Of a stretch of 64,000 nt of DNA, positions 23,581 through 38,089 are shown in pieces (position 1 is the stretch's first letter; each line of letters starts with the position of its first letter). A model generated the notes under the pieces. That model did not search any database, was not told the origin of the DNA, and saw nothing but the letters and a program-made list of their open reading frames with translations. Both the position numbers and the translations under genes were made by a program. This DNA is from Xenopus tropicalis (lineage: Eukaryota; Chordata; Amphibia; Anura; Pipidae), in NCBI RefSeq assembly GCF_000004195.4, contig NC_030678.2:60481378-60545377 (forward strand). The letters run 5' to 3'.

Positions 23581-24990
23581 GAGGGGAATTCACAAAAGTG
23601 GTGATATTGTGACAGAATAAAAGTGGAGATAGATTTGTGAGATTTTCTACCTTATTCACAAACCTCTATCTCCACTTTTGTGAATTTGTCTTTTAAACAG
23701 ACAGTGGTCGGATTTTGTCTTTTGAATGAAATTTTACCAACATTTTTTTATGAATTTGTCTTTAGCTCTTAGTAAATCTCTCATCTACATGAGGCCTGTA
23801 ATAATGATTTTGACAGAAGGATTTTGCATTTCATTTGCTGTCATTTCACTTTAGGGGCATTTCCTGAAGGGGTATTTTAGTCGACAAGGAAATCTATACA
23901 TAATTTTTTGGGCTTTTTAATGTTTTCTATATTTCTGTGTAATTTCATTTCTCTAACAAGATTTAAGGGTCTAAATACCCTCTTCATGCACTACTTCTAT
24001 AGTCCTCACTGATTACTAGTCGACAGCAATATAGTCCACCCCCCAACATACCCGATAAAAAGGGGCCCAACAGAATCAGGGTGCACTAGGTTTTTTCCCA
24101 GTGCCCTGTTGGGCCATTCCAACCTTGAATTCACAGTGCCCCAATATTCCAGTTTGGGTGCCATTGTGCACGTGCTGTTTGCTAATTACCAAGATTAGTT
24201 TAGCTGTGAACCGAAGGTACACAGCTAAACGTGGGGGACAATGCTGCCAATCATCTCTATAGTTTTGCTATGGGGGCACAGATAAGTTGTGGCATATGTC
24301 AGTGAAGTGATTAAAGAGGGGACACTGCTGCTAAAACTAAAGATTTGTCAGGGCGGCTTTACTTTTCCTTTAAATAAAAAATGTGTACAATATATTCGCT
24401 CAAAATGTTATTATTGACTCATTCAAGTCAATAATGTTATTATTGACTTGATTCATTGAGCTAAAAGTAGGATAATAATGCAAATGTGAGGTAAAAACTT
24501 TGTATATGTAACATTGTATAAATTGCACTTTTTGTTTAGTCAGTGTTTTACTTGTTTATAAAAATGTTAATGGGCTTGTTGCACCTATTGCTCTAGGGTT
24601 AGACACAAACTTGTCCTCTGACAATAGCCTGGTAACCACCATTAATATGCTGGTGACCCCCCCTCCCCAATGATGCCTCTACCAGAGGTGTGAAATGGAG
24701 ACTGGGTGAAATAAAGCAAAACAGAAGAGCTTAGAAGTGATCTGAGTTACACAGCGCTTTACTCCATTGTGAAAATGTTGGAAAAAATGTTGTTAAAATG
24801 TAATATAAACGTCGTTTAAAAGACAAATTCCCAAAAGTGCCTTTAAACTGTCTTTCTTTCACCTAAAACTAAAAAGAGTCATAATATAGGCGGATTTCTG
24901 TTTGTGAATATGGAGAAAGTGTTTTACACCAGTTTTACCATCACTCTTGCTCCAAAAAAAGGCTATATCCATTTTTGTGAATTCCCCCCG
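23581..24990. mobile_element. Possible MITE or composite with GGGGAATTCACAAAA ends, intronic
   Basis: The left edge GAGGGGAATTCACAAAAGTGG is mirrored at the right edge by CCATTTTTGTGAATTCCCCCC. About 70 bp inside the left edge a second inverted copy (CTCTATCTCCACTTTTGTGAATTT) pairs with AAAGTGGAGATAGATTTGTG, so the left side may itself be a small complete palindromic element and the 1.4-kb span may be two elements of one family. A local duplication (AATGTTATTATTGACT, about 24405-24465) is inside. Confidence 0.55.
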
Positions 24991-25864
24991 ATTTATATTA
25001 AAAGTTTAGAAATGTTAAAGTACATATGTAACCTAAGCATCATAGGGGTTGGGATTCATATTGATTATCCATGTCAACTATACACACACATTGCTACAGG
25101 TTTTGTAAATTTGCATAGAGCTTTGTATAATCAATACAACAGCAAACAGCATCCCAGAGTATCAATTCCACTCCACCCTTCCCTTGTTTCAACTTAAAGT
25201 GATGGATTTTGGAACTTAAAAGTCCATGACCTCTGCTTTACATGGTGGCCAGTTCACATATTCTCTAGGAAGCAGAGAGACTTCAAGTCCCAGAATCTAC
25301 TAAGGAGGTCCCTGCCCATGGATCTTACAAGTTCAACTATTATTATATAACATAATACTACTTTTGTTTAACCCACTTCAGCAGTAAAATAGCTTCCTTT
25401 TAAGCAAACATGGAAATGACAAAGGAGCAGTATAAATAATGACTAAAGTACGCATGAACAGCTTGAATAATAACCATTAATGACAGGTCTGCCGAAAGCA
25501 TGTCAGTTACTTCAGCTGACTTCAGCTGTGTTTTATTGACTATTGTAAATTTAAATAGGTGAAATTAGAAATAGGCAACAACTTCAATGAGATTTAATCA
25601 GTTAGGCTTTTTTTGATTCCAACCCTAAAATTAATCATGGTAATTTTAGTAGGTAAATGTGGAAATCAGAATTATCCAACCTAGAGAAAGATTGGATGAA
25701 TGCAGTGTTTGATGCTGTACGTATATATGCTAATACAATGAAAAAGTATAGTATTCCTAGCCTAATCATATGTAGCCTTAGTTGTTCTTTAGAAAACTGT
25801 TATATTCCCACATATATTATATTCATACATTTATACATGTATTTTTATGCCTCTATATTTTCAG

Positions 25865-27331
25865 CTGGAATTTGAGAAGTCCCAAGTTAAGAAATTAGAA
25901 AAAGAACAGAAACGACTTTCCAGTCAGCTGGAGGAAGAGAAAGCCCGCCACAAGCAGCTGTCATCTGTGCTGATGAAAGAGTGTACAAAAGCCAACAACA
26001 GGGCAGTGGAAGAAGGACAGAGAGTAGATGATGTTAACCTAAAGCTGGAAAAGGTTAGGAGCAGAGTAAGTCAGCTAGAAGAAGAGCTATCTCTTGAAAA
26101 GAAACGAGGCTTGCAGATAGAAGCACAGGTGGAAAAGCAACTTTCAGAGTTTGATATTGAGAGAGAGCAACTGAAAGCCAAGTTAAATAGGGAAGAAAAT
26201 CGCACAAAAACTTTGAAAGAAGAATTGGAGTCCTTAAAAAAGACATTGAAAGAGCTAAACACCACCCACCAAGTTTCAGTGCCTTCATGCAAGGTAACAA
26301 GTGAGCTGGTGTCTATTTGTGTATCAACAGAGAATGCTGACGTAGTATCTGTGTCATGCCAAACCGATCCCTTCCAACATGAAAAAAGTTACACAGATAA
26401 TTCTGCAAAATCCAATGTCTCATTTACTGCTCCATCTAAGATTCCTCAGCCATATTCCAAAATAAATGGACACTGTAATACATCAGCACACAGCAATGAG
26501 CACATTTTAAAATTAAATGTGGGAGACAACCAGAAAGAAAAGTGCAATGTATCAGATAGCCTTTCTGACAGTGGGAACTCTCCAGTCAGAGTAGAGTCTC
26601 CTCTGCATATGACAGGATATCTTCCCTCAAGTGGTGCTTCTTCCTCACCCATCAGTACAGCAGCTTCTTCCTTAACTTCTTCTCCATGTTCTTCTCCAGT
26701 GCTTTCACGTCGTCTGATTGGAGCAACAGCCAACAGTCCTGGTTATCAATCTTCCTACCAAGTTGGTATCAACCAGCGCTTCCATGCTGCCCGTCACAAG
26801 TTCCAGTCTCAGGCTGAGCACGATCAACATGTTACTGGTCTACAGAGCCCCCCTTCTAGGGACCTATCCCCAACCTTGGCAGATAATTCAGCAGCCAAGC
26901 AACTTGCACGAAATACTGTGACTCAGGTGTTATCCCGCTTCACTAGCCAACAGACCTCCAGCAAACCTGTACCTCCCAACAGCTCACCTTTTGGTACAGA
27001 TTATAGAACTCTTGCAAATGCTGCCTCCAACCAAAAAAGTGATGGAAGCCATTCCCCAAACCCTCTAAAAGTTTCTAGCCCTCTCAGTCCTGTATCGCCT
27101 GGAATCAAATCACCCACCATATCTCGGGTTGAACGAGGAAACCCCCCACCAATTCCTCCAAAGAAACCAGGGTTAGCTCAGTCTCCAGCTTCTCCCATAC
27201 CTTCATCCAAATCACCAAACCAAACATCTGCTCTGACATCCTCAGCAGATGGATCAAATACCCACTGCTCCAATAATGGCGTCATTACAAATGGAAATGA
27301 AATTGAAATAATGCTTCCATCTGGTAGCTAG
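25865..27331 (+). CDS. cttnbp2nl: cttnbp2nl last coding exon with stop codon
   Basis: The exon starts after CTATATTTTCAG and runs 488 codons to TAG at 27329-27331. Numbering the visible protein from the first exon here, this exon is residues 114-601. Residues about 114-245 finish the coiled coil (LEFEKSQVKKLEKEQKRLSS, later VEKQLSEFDIEREQLKAKLN). Next comes a low-complexity Ser/Thr-rich part that includes VSVSCQTDPF. Residues about 400-430 hold SSPGYQSSYQVGINQRFHAA, and about 441-477 hold SPPSRDLSPTLADNSAAKQL and TVTQVLSRFTSQQ, both conserved in the vertebrate family. Near the C-terminus RGNPPPIPPKKPG (PPPIPP at about 540-545) is a polyproline motif of the type bound by SH3 domains such as cortactin's. 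With about 33 missing N-terminal residues the frog protein would be near 634 aa, close to the 639 I recall for human. The open frame before 25865 is intron. Confidence 0.96.
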   Translation: MEFEKSQVKKLEKEQKRLSSQLEEEKARHKQLSSVLMKECTKANNRAVEEGQRVDDVNLKLEKVRSRVSQLEEELSLEKKRGLQIEAQVEKQLSEFDIEREQLKAKLNREENRTKTLKEELESLKKTLKELNTTHQVSVPSCKVTSELVSICVSTENADVVSVSCQTDPFQHEKSYTDNSAKSNVSFTAPSKIPQPYSKINGHCNTSAHSNEHILKLNVGDNQKEKCNVSDSLSDSGNSPVRVESPLHMTGYLPSSGASSSPISTAASSLTSSPCSSPVLSRRLIGATANSPGYQSSYQVGINQRFHAARHKFQSQAEHDQHVTGLQSPPSRDLSPTLADNSAAKQLARNTVTQVLSRFTSQQTSSKPVPPNSSPFGTDYRTLANAASNQKSDGSHSPNPLKVSSPLSPVSPGIKSPTISRVERGNPPPIPPKKPGLAQSPASPIPSSKSPNQTSALTSSADGSNTHCSNNGVITNGNEIEIMLPSGS

Positions 27332-27822
27332 TTTTACCCTGTTTGGGGGGTGAGGACATTGTTACATGACTTAATAACACTGTCAGACTAAACTATTCGA
27401 GTCTGAATGTGCTATACAATTAAGATGATCAAAAGTATGTTATTTATTTTAATAGTCAACAAACATTTTCTATAGCCCATATTTCCTATTTCCTTCTTTC
27501 CTTTGTGGAAGTATTATTCTTTTTAATTAGGAAACAAATTCCTGGGACTTTCTGATAGAATAGGGCATAAAATGCAGTCTTAAAAGTGGACAAGAGTGTC
27601 TGAAAAATGTGGTTGCTGATAATTAAGAAAACCAAGTAATGTCTGGCAATTATAAAGTTATCGATACCAGCAGCTTTTGATCATGATTTCCGGATATCTG
27701 TGATTAATTGCCTGCAGTAATGTCTGTTAGTTACAATTAAGGAGTAAGGAAACATTGGCTTGGGAATCCATACCAGCTTTGCCAGTAAATTAGTCTTTTA
27801 TCCTGTTTTGCGATATATACTG

Positions 27823-27859
<37 letters not shown>

Positions 27860-28312
27860 GAGAGAGAAAAAATATGTTGTATTAGATGTATTTTAACTTT
27901 TAATTAACATCCCTATTACTGAATCCTGCCAGCGTTTTAACACTGTATGTACAGAGACTATAGCAGCAGTGAAGACGTGTGAGACAACTATCCAGTGGTC
28001 ATGTTGGCTTGGGGCAAACCAAATTTATGTAGTTGTCCGATAAAAAAAAAAACAGCTTGCCAAATGTCTCCTTATGTATATTTTAGCCTTTGACTATTTT
28101 TACCTACTATTTCCAGTTGGGCAAGCAGGTTTAAAAAGGGTTGATGTTTCTAACAATACATACTAGCTGTGAACAAAAATGGGCTGATCTTACTTAAAGT
28201 TGAGCAGCCTGCTTTAAAATTATTGCCATTTTCAGTCAAACATTTTTCATGCTTCTTTTACTGGTAAGTGAAAGAATATTAACAGTGGCCACTGGGTGCT
28301 GCTGTTTACCTA

Positions 28313-28314
<2 letters not shown>
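27332..28314 (+). other. cttnbp2nl: cttnbp2nl 3' UTR, proximal part
   Basis: Sequence directly following the TAG stop, AT-rich and without coding signal. It includes a (TA)n tract at about 27827-27857. No AATAAA occurs in this part, so the transcript probably continues beyond it. The UTR end is not determined; the best-looking AATAAA downstream is at 36080. Confidence 0.6.
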
Positions 28315-30990
<2,676 letters not shown>

Positions 30991-30991
30991 T

Positions 30992-31556
30992 TTAAGGAAT
31001 ACTGTCATGGGAAAGCAAAATTTTTTTATAAAAATGCAAGTTAATAGAACTTATCCAGCAGAATCCTTCATTGAAATCTGTTTTTCAAAAACACAGATTT
31101 TTTTTATAATTAATTTTGAAATTTCACATAGGGCTAGCCATATTCTTCATTTCCCAGGGTGCCACAGCCATGGTGCTCTGATAAATTCAGTCACACTTTA
31201 CTGCTGAGCTGCAGAACAATGGGAAGGTAGCAAGATAGCAGATCCCAGTAGATATCAGAATAGCACTTAATAGTAAGAAATCCAAGTCCAGCTTGCAACT
31301 TTTCCAGTTACATGGGAGTAGGAGAAACAATAGTTACCTGAAAGCAGTTCTAATGTGTAGCGCTGGCTCCTTCTAAAAGCTCAGACTCGGGCACAATGCA
31401 CTGAGATGGCTGCCTACATACCAATATTACAACTAAAAAATAAATTTGTTGGTTTAAGAATAACATTTTAAATGGTAGAGTGAATAATTTGCTAGGTAAA
31501 CAGTGTAATTTAGAAATAAAAAGTATACCATAAAAATCATGGCAGTATCCCTTTAA
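30992..31556. mobile_element. TTAA-flanked MITE (AGGGATACTGTCATGG family)
   Basis: Left end TTAA GGAATACTGTCATGGGAAAGC; right end reverse-complements to TTAA AGGGATACTGCCATGATTTT. TTAA is present at 30992-30995 and 31553-31556. The interior (GGGCTAGCCATATTCTTCA, then CTTTACTGCTGAGCTGCAGAA) matches my memory of one of the most abundant Xenopus TTAA elements, usually assigned to piggyBac-like or Kolobok-like MITEs. No transposase is encoded. Confidence 0.9.
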
Positions 31557-32092
31557 GCATGGTTGGTACTATGGCTGCAGGTAGTATAAAGGTTCCCCAG
31601 TAAGATTTGGTTCCTTCTCTGCCTTTGACAGCAAGTTGCACTGCCGAATGTGCTTCTCATTGGAGGTGTTGCATACAAATTCAGTTTTCCCTGGGCCACT
31701 GACTCCGCCTCCCTCTGACACAGCTGCCTGCCAAACCACCAAAACACTGCTCAAAATCTTAACTAAATATAGACTTAAAAAATAAATTGGAAAATAATGA
31801 GTACTTTAGTAAGGGTTTACTGCACATTGTGAAACAAAAGATCATAAGAAAAAGTATGTTTACTTCAGTCATAGAAACAATATATAAAATGCTGATAATT
31901 TAATACATTTGCATATTTCCTGTTTTAATTGGCAGCAAGTCATTCGGTTCTCTTAAAAAAAAATATCAGTCTGGGCATGATCACAGTCTATCAATATAGA
32001 CCATTAAAAACTATATATATAGGGATAGTCTTTCTCAAAACCGTTTCTACCTTTGGACAGTTACTTGATGCTCTGTATCTATAACGCTTGAT
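31557..32092. other. Non-coding DNA, no gene seen
   Basis: AT-rich sequence between two MITEs. The open frames on the minus strand across 31553-31754 are not like any protein I know. Confidence 0.5.
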
Positions 32093-32370
32093 CAGGGATC
32101 CACAAACCTTTTTTATCTGTGAGCCATATTCGAATGTAAAAAGAGTTTGGGAGCAACACAAGAATAAAATAGTTCCTGGGGGTGCTAAATTAGGGCTGTT
32201 ATTGGCTATTTTGTAGCCCCTTTATACACTGTTTGTTAGTACACCTGATTTTTATGCATCCAAAACTTGCCTCCAAGCCAGGAATTCAAAAATAAGCTCC
32301 TGCTTTGAGGCCACTTGGAGGGGGTTGGGGAGTAACATGTTGTTCATGAGCCACTGGTTGGGGATTACTG
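32093..32370. mobile_element. hAT-type MITE (CAGGGATCC / GGTTGGGGATTACTG)
   Basis: Starts CAGGGATCCACAAACCTTTTTT and ends GAGCCACTGGTTGGGGATTACTG. The internal blocks GAGCCATATTCGAATG, CCTCCAAGCCAGGAATTC and AACATGTTGTTCATGAGCC match a very common Xenopus hAT MITE in which the ends carry a 'gagccac' word. The flanking 8-mers (CGCTTGAT and TTGTAGAT) match only partly, so the target duplication has decayed. Confidence 0.85.
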
Positions 32371-33230
32371 TTGTAGATAGCCCTTTCCATTATTTCCAGT
32401 ATGCCAGTATTGCATACAGCACTCATAGCAGAAAGTAGCTACCTACACATTGACGATCTGAATTCCAAGTAAATAGCATAAAACTTATTTCTTGTCACTT
32501 CTCTAGGTGAGTAAACCTTTTTCTAAGATTATGTCACACAGGACGATTAGTAACTACTAAGGTAATGAAATTTGTTTCTTACCAGCTAGAAATAGCAGCT
32601 GTTAACCAACCTGTGTGGCATCAGCTCATCGATTACCAATATAATTTCTTTGGTTTTAGGTTTATCATCAGTTACACAAATCTTTTTTAAAGGACTCATA
32701 TACCTTCACATTTTGTATTATAATGGTGCTTGCTTCATGGAAAAACTTTTCCTAGAATAGTCATATGGAAAGTCTCTGTACATGCTATACAAAAACCCAG
32801 GGATTGAAGTAACAGTGAACCTTTAATTTAAGAGCATGACAAGGTTGTCCTTTATAAATATCTCCCTTCTTGAGAAGCTCTAATCTCTTATATTTAGTAA
32901 TTGGTCAAATATTCCTTGGATAATCAGCAACTTCTCTTATACCTAGGAGGTTCTGACACGCACAAGTTTCCATGACGTTCTTAAAATTTCTATGGTTCAT
33001 AAATGTTAACGTGCAACAGTTTTTGGTGTGCAGCCAGAAAAGTCATACGTTCAACTTAAAAATAATTGTCCATATGTTACTGTCGTTATTCAAGTTATCT
33101 GATATCTTGGAATCAAAACTGTTTTAATTTTGTATTCCTCAAATGCACACACTTATTTTAGATAAGGAGAAGATGGTGGTGTATTAGAAAAAGACAGATA
33201 TTTAGTGAAATTTAGCAATGTAGCTAAAAA
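32371..33230. other. Non-coding DNA, no gene seen
   Basis: AT-rich, no exon, no RNA gene and no defined element recognised. Confidence 0.5.
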
Positions 33231-33391
33231 CAGTGGGGCTCGTTTATCATCACTGGGCAAATTTGCCCATGGGCATTAACCCATAGCAACCAATCAGTGA
33301 TTGGCCAGCTCCAGGTAGAGCAATTTGATTGGTAGCCATAGGTTACTGCCCATGGCCAAATTTGCCCAGTGCTGATAAATGACCCCCAGTG
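33231..33391. mobile_element. Short palindromic MITE with CAGTG flanks
   Basis: Left GGGCTCGTTTATCATCACTGGGCAAATTTGCCC pairs with right GGCCAAATTTGCCCAGTGCTGATAAATGACCCC. CAGTG occurs at both borders (33231-33235 and 33387-33391) and may be a 5-bp target duplication, although it overlaps the G/C termini. The middle holds ACCCATAGCAACCAATCAGTG, typical of this Xenopus family. Confidence 0.88.
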
Positions 33392-33534
33392 ACTTTTTAA
33401 TTGGGTCTGCTACAATATTTAAACATTAAATTAATCCAATAGAATTGTATTCAGTATGAATTCATGCAGCTTAGTTACCATCAAAGTACATATTCTTTAG
33501 AAAAAAATATTAGATTATGAGTGAGTATAATATA

Positions 33535-33650
33535 TCAAGGATACCCAACCTTTTATACCTAAGAGCCATGTTTAAATAGAAAAAGTGCTGGGAAGCAACA
33601 CAAACATGAACATGGTTCCTGGAGGTAGCAATAAGAGCTATATCAGAAGA
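33535..33650. mobile_element. Truncated copy of the 32093 hAT MITE family
   Basis: AAGGATACCCAACCTTTTATACCTAAGAGCCATGTTTAAATAGAAAAAGTGCTGGGAAGCAACACAAACATG follows the same order as the first third of the element at 32093-32370 (terminus, GAGCCAT, GAGCAACACAAG). The rest is missing. Confidence 0.7.
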
Positions 33651-34258
33651 CCTCTTCCTTTCTTTGTCACTTGTTCTAAGCCAAGTTATCAGCAGCCAGA
33701 GACCTTTGAGTATGGTTATGTGTGCTCTTCTGGGAACAATAAGACATAATTAATACTGCATATCATGCCTGCAGTAGATTCATGCAAATATTTAATTATA
33801 TCTTTTAACTAAAAATGCCACTTACCAGCACAATATCAATTATTATGTCATTTTGACTTCATGATCTTACCCTGTAATCAGACACAGGGGTAAAGGACAT
33901 ACTTGTTCAGTGCTGGGATAACTGTCCTAAATGCTTCCAGTTCCAGCTGTGAACACAAAAAACATGGAGCCAGATTTACACAGAGGAGGTGGGATATTTA
34001 TTGGAGTTTACTTTGCATTTTAATTCAGCCACTTTCTCTGCTAGAAAAATGTTTATTGTGCAATGTTTCTTTGATAATCTAGCCCTAATGTTGCTGTACC
34101 TTATATCCCTTGGGGGCCATTGTCTTGTGGGGCAGTCACTCTGATGCTGAGGTGATATTTCCCCAGGAAAATATTACATTATGGAATATTATACTTTGTT
34201 TATAGGCAAAAGTGAATTTTGATTACAGTATCCCTTTAACTTCTGTAGACGGCTTTTG
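33651..34258. other. Non-coding DNA with one MITE end
   Basis: No gene. GATTACAGTATCCCTTTAA at 34223-34241 is the right-hand terminus of a TTAA-type element; no left terminus was found. Confidence 0.5.
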
Positions 34259-34775
34259 TAGAAGAAAAAAGCACACACAGCAGTACAAACAATAAGAGGT
34301 TATCTAAAATAATAATTTGCCGGTGTCACCAGGAGAATACTCCTCAATATGAAGAAACTTCAGTAGGTAAAAAAAACGTCAACATTTGCTTTGATTATGT
34401 AAACAACGGGAGAAAAATGTAGAAATAATAGTATAACAAGCGACAAACCGCGTTTTGTGGCCTCTACATTCCACTTCCTCAGGGAGCCCTGTTTACAAAA
34501 ATTATGCAAATTTTGAAGTTCTTGGAACCTACTAAAGTGTCTCAAATTGAGTCTATTGAGGTTTAAACTCCTGTGAGTATACACCCAAAAGGGGGTTTCA
34601 CTTTGGCATTAAAATCCACACTTCCATGCTATTTTATCATAAATTGGGTGGTGTTGGTTAATATCCTTTTCTTTCTATTAGATCTGGTGACACCAACAGA
34701 TTACCTCTCTTACTTTCGATTACTTCTTATTGTCAGAATTTCCCTATGTGTGCACTTTCGTCTCCTATACATATT
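34259..34775. mobile_element. ~515-bp element with long imperfect inverted termini
   Basis: The left arm (34259-34333) reads AGAAGAAAAAAGCACACACAG, then ACAATAAGAGGTTATC, then GGTGTCACCAG. The right arm (34684-34775) reverse-complements to GGAGACGAAAGTGCACACATAG, then ACAATAAGAAGTAATC, then GGTGTCACCAG. The arms are about 75-90 bp and interrupted. Inside is CAAACCGCGTTTTGTGGCC with CTTCCTCAGGGAGCCCTG, a word pair common in Xenopus transposon ends. No coding capacity was recognised. Confidence 0.7.
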
Positions 34776-36079
34776 GTCTATTAGAATTTCAGCTGTGGTG
34801 CTGGCTATATACAGACTGTGAGGTGGCGCAGTATCGATACAAGTGACTATTGTTTTAATATTATAATTCTGTAGGCGTTTTTTCCTGTTTATTATGCAAT
34901 TATTTTTAAGTCATGTTTTATATGAATTTTATTTGTGAGTGGATTATATTTGCTTCATACTTCGATTTGAAATTGTATAATGAACGAAGGTGCATACATT
35001 TGCACAGAGGTGCAACATCTCCTTTAGATTTTTGTACACAATAATACTGTATGTGCTGCCTTAAAAATCGATATAGTTTCTGACTTTATAAATTTTTGCA
35101 GGGTGGTTAAATTTAACCTAGTCCTTTGTAGATTTTAGAAAAAAAATCCATCTTCTAACATTTTTCTGCATTACATGTCACTGCTGATTAGTGTTAAAAG
35201 ACTCACCAGGCACCCACATTTCCCAACAACCTTTGTCAAACACAAAAGTATAACTCAAGGTGGCCATTCAAAGACCTTAGCATTATTTAGGAGGTAGGCC
35301 AGTTGGTTGACTATCCAGGTAGATGACCTAATAGTATTGTTCATAGTTTGGGCCTGTAGCTTGAACTGGGTATCTGAGCACAAGTGAGTGATACTTATGC
35401 CTGGGGAGGTTACTAGTCGAGGGGTTTCTATTGGAGACGTTAAAATAATATACTCATAGATATTAGTTTGTCCCCTTCTGTGGCTTACTTCCACATATAG
35501 TGATGTTCATTATGCCAGGAGGAGTTAGCAAATGAAACTTTCATTTTGGGCAGACCAATTTTAGGTTGATAAGACTATAGCATGGTGTGCTGAAACTGGC
35601 CACAGTATGCCATAACTGCCCAGATGGTCAGATAGTATACTTGGAATTTGCCAGACTGTGTTATGGAATACAAACATTGCTTTACTGACCAATATATCAT
35701 TTGTTCAGTACTTTAAAATATGGTGAACCGGATCACCATATTTTAGTCTACTAAAAAGTGTTTTGTGCTATGCACTCCAAAGATAAACTACTTTGTTTAG
35801 TTTTACTTTTTTTTTTTTTTACTTTTTCCTGTAGTAAAGAGGATGCTTAAAAATATTATATAGTGCAGAGCGGTCATTTTATTTTTAGGGGGGAGCTTGG
35901 TTAATTCATTTAGTGCTAAGTGAAATACTAAAAACAGAGCTGCTTTTTACGGCATCACCCTGACAGGTTCTATTTACAAACCAAATTGTTGTATATAAAT
36001 AAATTTGTATATATGTGTATATCTATATATGAATATAGGACTATCATGTATATTTGATAGGAAACACACTGTCGTGCTA
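34776..36079. other. Non-coding DNA, possible distal 3' UTR
   Basis: No exon. The last 250 bases before 36080 are rich in T and A, with TATATAAATAAATTTG and TATATATGTG words, as often seen near the ends of long vertebrate 3' UTRs. This is suggestive only. Confidence 0.4.
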
Positions 36080-36085
36080 AATAAA
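36080..36085 (+). promoter_or_regulatory. Candidate poly(A) signal AATAAA
   Basis: AATAAA in GCTAAATAAAAAGCTTG, followed within about 10-60 bases by CAGG and then a T/GT-rich stretch (GGTGTTTTTGCTTTTTTTGG). This arrangement fits a cleavage and polyadenylation site. If it is used by cttnbp2nl the 3' UTR would be about 8.75 kb, which is long, so an earlier non-canonical site is equally possible. Confidence 0.35.
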
Positions 36086-37259
36086 AAGCTTGTTTTTCAG
36101 GAATGGTTTCATTCTGATGCTGGTGTTTTTGCTTTTTTTGGATTTTTGTGCATCTGCTTTTGGTAGAAAGCCTCCTAGCTCCTTTGTTACAACTCAGATT
36201 CTGTTTTGATGTTGTCCTACTAATCTTGCCTTATGTTTCACAGAAATTTAACTCCATGGTGCTACTGACCTATTCTTAAAGAACTATTATGTGCTTCCTT
36301 GTGAGCTTCTCATGAGAATAGACTCTTTCTGACATGCCTGTGGAGTATAATTTAGAATTTTCCTGGTAAGCACAGGATTTAAATCTATTTTTACATATAT
36401 GGTACTTAATGGGATCATCTAAACAAACATAATAGGCTTTGCCAAGGCAACATTACTAATGTACATTTCTGCACTGGTATAGGATAAATTTCAGCTAAGC
36501 AGTGAACACCATTATTTTAAATTTCATTCAAGTTAAAAAAAAAAAAAAATCTTTATATTAAAGTGGATTCCTAAAAACATATTTTTCTGAAAATTAGAGA
36601 ACAATTCTGGCTTCCACAACATGGGAAAACTGAAACTATATCTTTCTGCATTACATTTTCAATGAAAGTTTAAACAAACTATAAACAAATAACTATAAAT
36701 ATAATTTGCAATTAATTTGCTCATGTCTTTATATTTACCTGTAGAAACAAATAGCTATAGGCAATTCAAAATCACTTTCCATGTCTGATTTTTATTGTCT
36801 GATCTGTTTTGTTTAGTATAAGGCATTAAAAATCAAAATTACAAGAATAATTTTTCCCATCCAAAAGAAAGAAGTTCCAAGTAAACATATCCTAAAAAAA
36901 GGTGATGTAAAGTACTTCTCTCTTCATTGGAATAAGTTATAATATATGTTTTCTTAGTAGGAACAATAAGAAATCAAAGAAAAATATTACAAAAAGTAAA
37001 CAAAGCATAAAGGTAATTCTGCAGCTCAGTATTAGGCTGATGCATTGCACATTCATTGCGTTGTAGCCTGAAGTTGCCTTACAAGGTAACTTTGATCTTC
37101 CAGGGGGTGCAGTGTTTTAGTACTGGTGAATTCCAGTAATCCCAGTCAGAATGTAACATCTGACATTTTGTCGCTCACACTGGAAGAGATTATGTATGGG
37201 CAACAAAACATCCCATCTGCCATAGCCCATAGGGCTAACCATTAGGGTTAGATCGGGGG
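36086..37259. other. Non-coding DNA, no gene seen
   Basis: AT-rich sequence with an A-run near 36535-36549. Nothing else recognised. Confidence 0.5.
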
Positions 37260-37562
37260 TACGGTCCGCTTCTCTAGGCCAGTGTTTTGTATGCAAGCTG
37301 GAGAGAAGCAGATCCACTCTCATCTGCAGCTCCTTTTAGCTGCACTGACACACATAACTTTGGCCTGAATCCAGCTACACAGAGTGGAGATTGGCCCCAA
37401 AAATGGGAAATCAGGCATTTTCAGCCTGATCTCTGCTTTACTATGTGTAGCTGCACTCAGATGGAAGCTGTGCTTGTCAATGCAGCTACACTGAGCTGCG
37501 AATAAGAGCAGATTTGTTTCTCTCTGCCTGCCTATAAAGAGCAGGCAGAGAGAAGCGGATCA
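37260..37562. mobile_element. Probable MITE, CCGCTTCTCT termini
   Basis: ACGGTCCGCTTCTCTAGGCC at the left pairs with GGCAGAGAGAAGCGGATC at the right. Inside, variants of the same word recur (GGAGAGAAGCAGATCCAC; GTTTCTCTCTGCC), so the element is partly built of inverted repeats. It also has paired AGCTACAC and GTGTAGCT words. GC content is higher than in the flanks. Confidence 0.6.
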
Positions 37563-38089
37563 TATGCTAGGTCTGACTTTGCCTTTACGGTTCCAAGAGT
37601 TGCCTCTTCTTTTCCCACAGATTAGAAGTATTTCACAATCACATCGTTATGAGAGAACTACTAAACACAAAAGAGGCAGATTTGTTTTAAGTAGTATACA
37701 AGCGAAATTGACATTTGTCCCATTTGTTTTTCATTTATAAATCAGTTATTCAGGGTTTCAATGCAACCACAACAATACAGTACATATAGTTTTTTTTATG
37801 TTTATGTTTGTATTTTTTCCACCACATTTTTTTCTCAAATAGAAAAAAAAACACAAGCACAAATTTTGATAAACCTGCCGCAGAGTCTAAGATCATGCAG
37901 ATTTCGGAAAAATAACACCAAGACTTTTCTGTTATAAGCAAAATAAATTTGTTTTAGAAACATAGTTATAGGTTAAACAATGTGTTAGACCCAATTTTCT
38001 TTTTTGCATCATAAAAGAATATGTAGTAAAAACTGCTTTCCAATATACATTATCAATGTTTTTAAAGCTATTTGTAAATGTAATTTCTA
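37563..38089. other. Non-coding DNA, no gene seen
   Basis: AT-rich; long A/T runs near 37843-37852. No exon or element recognised. Confidence 0.5.

Noticed and set aside
26055..26733. Minus-strand frames of 73-95 codons
   Set aside because: They are shadows of the last cttnbp2nl exon.
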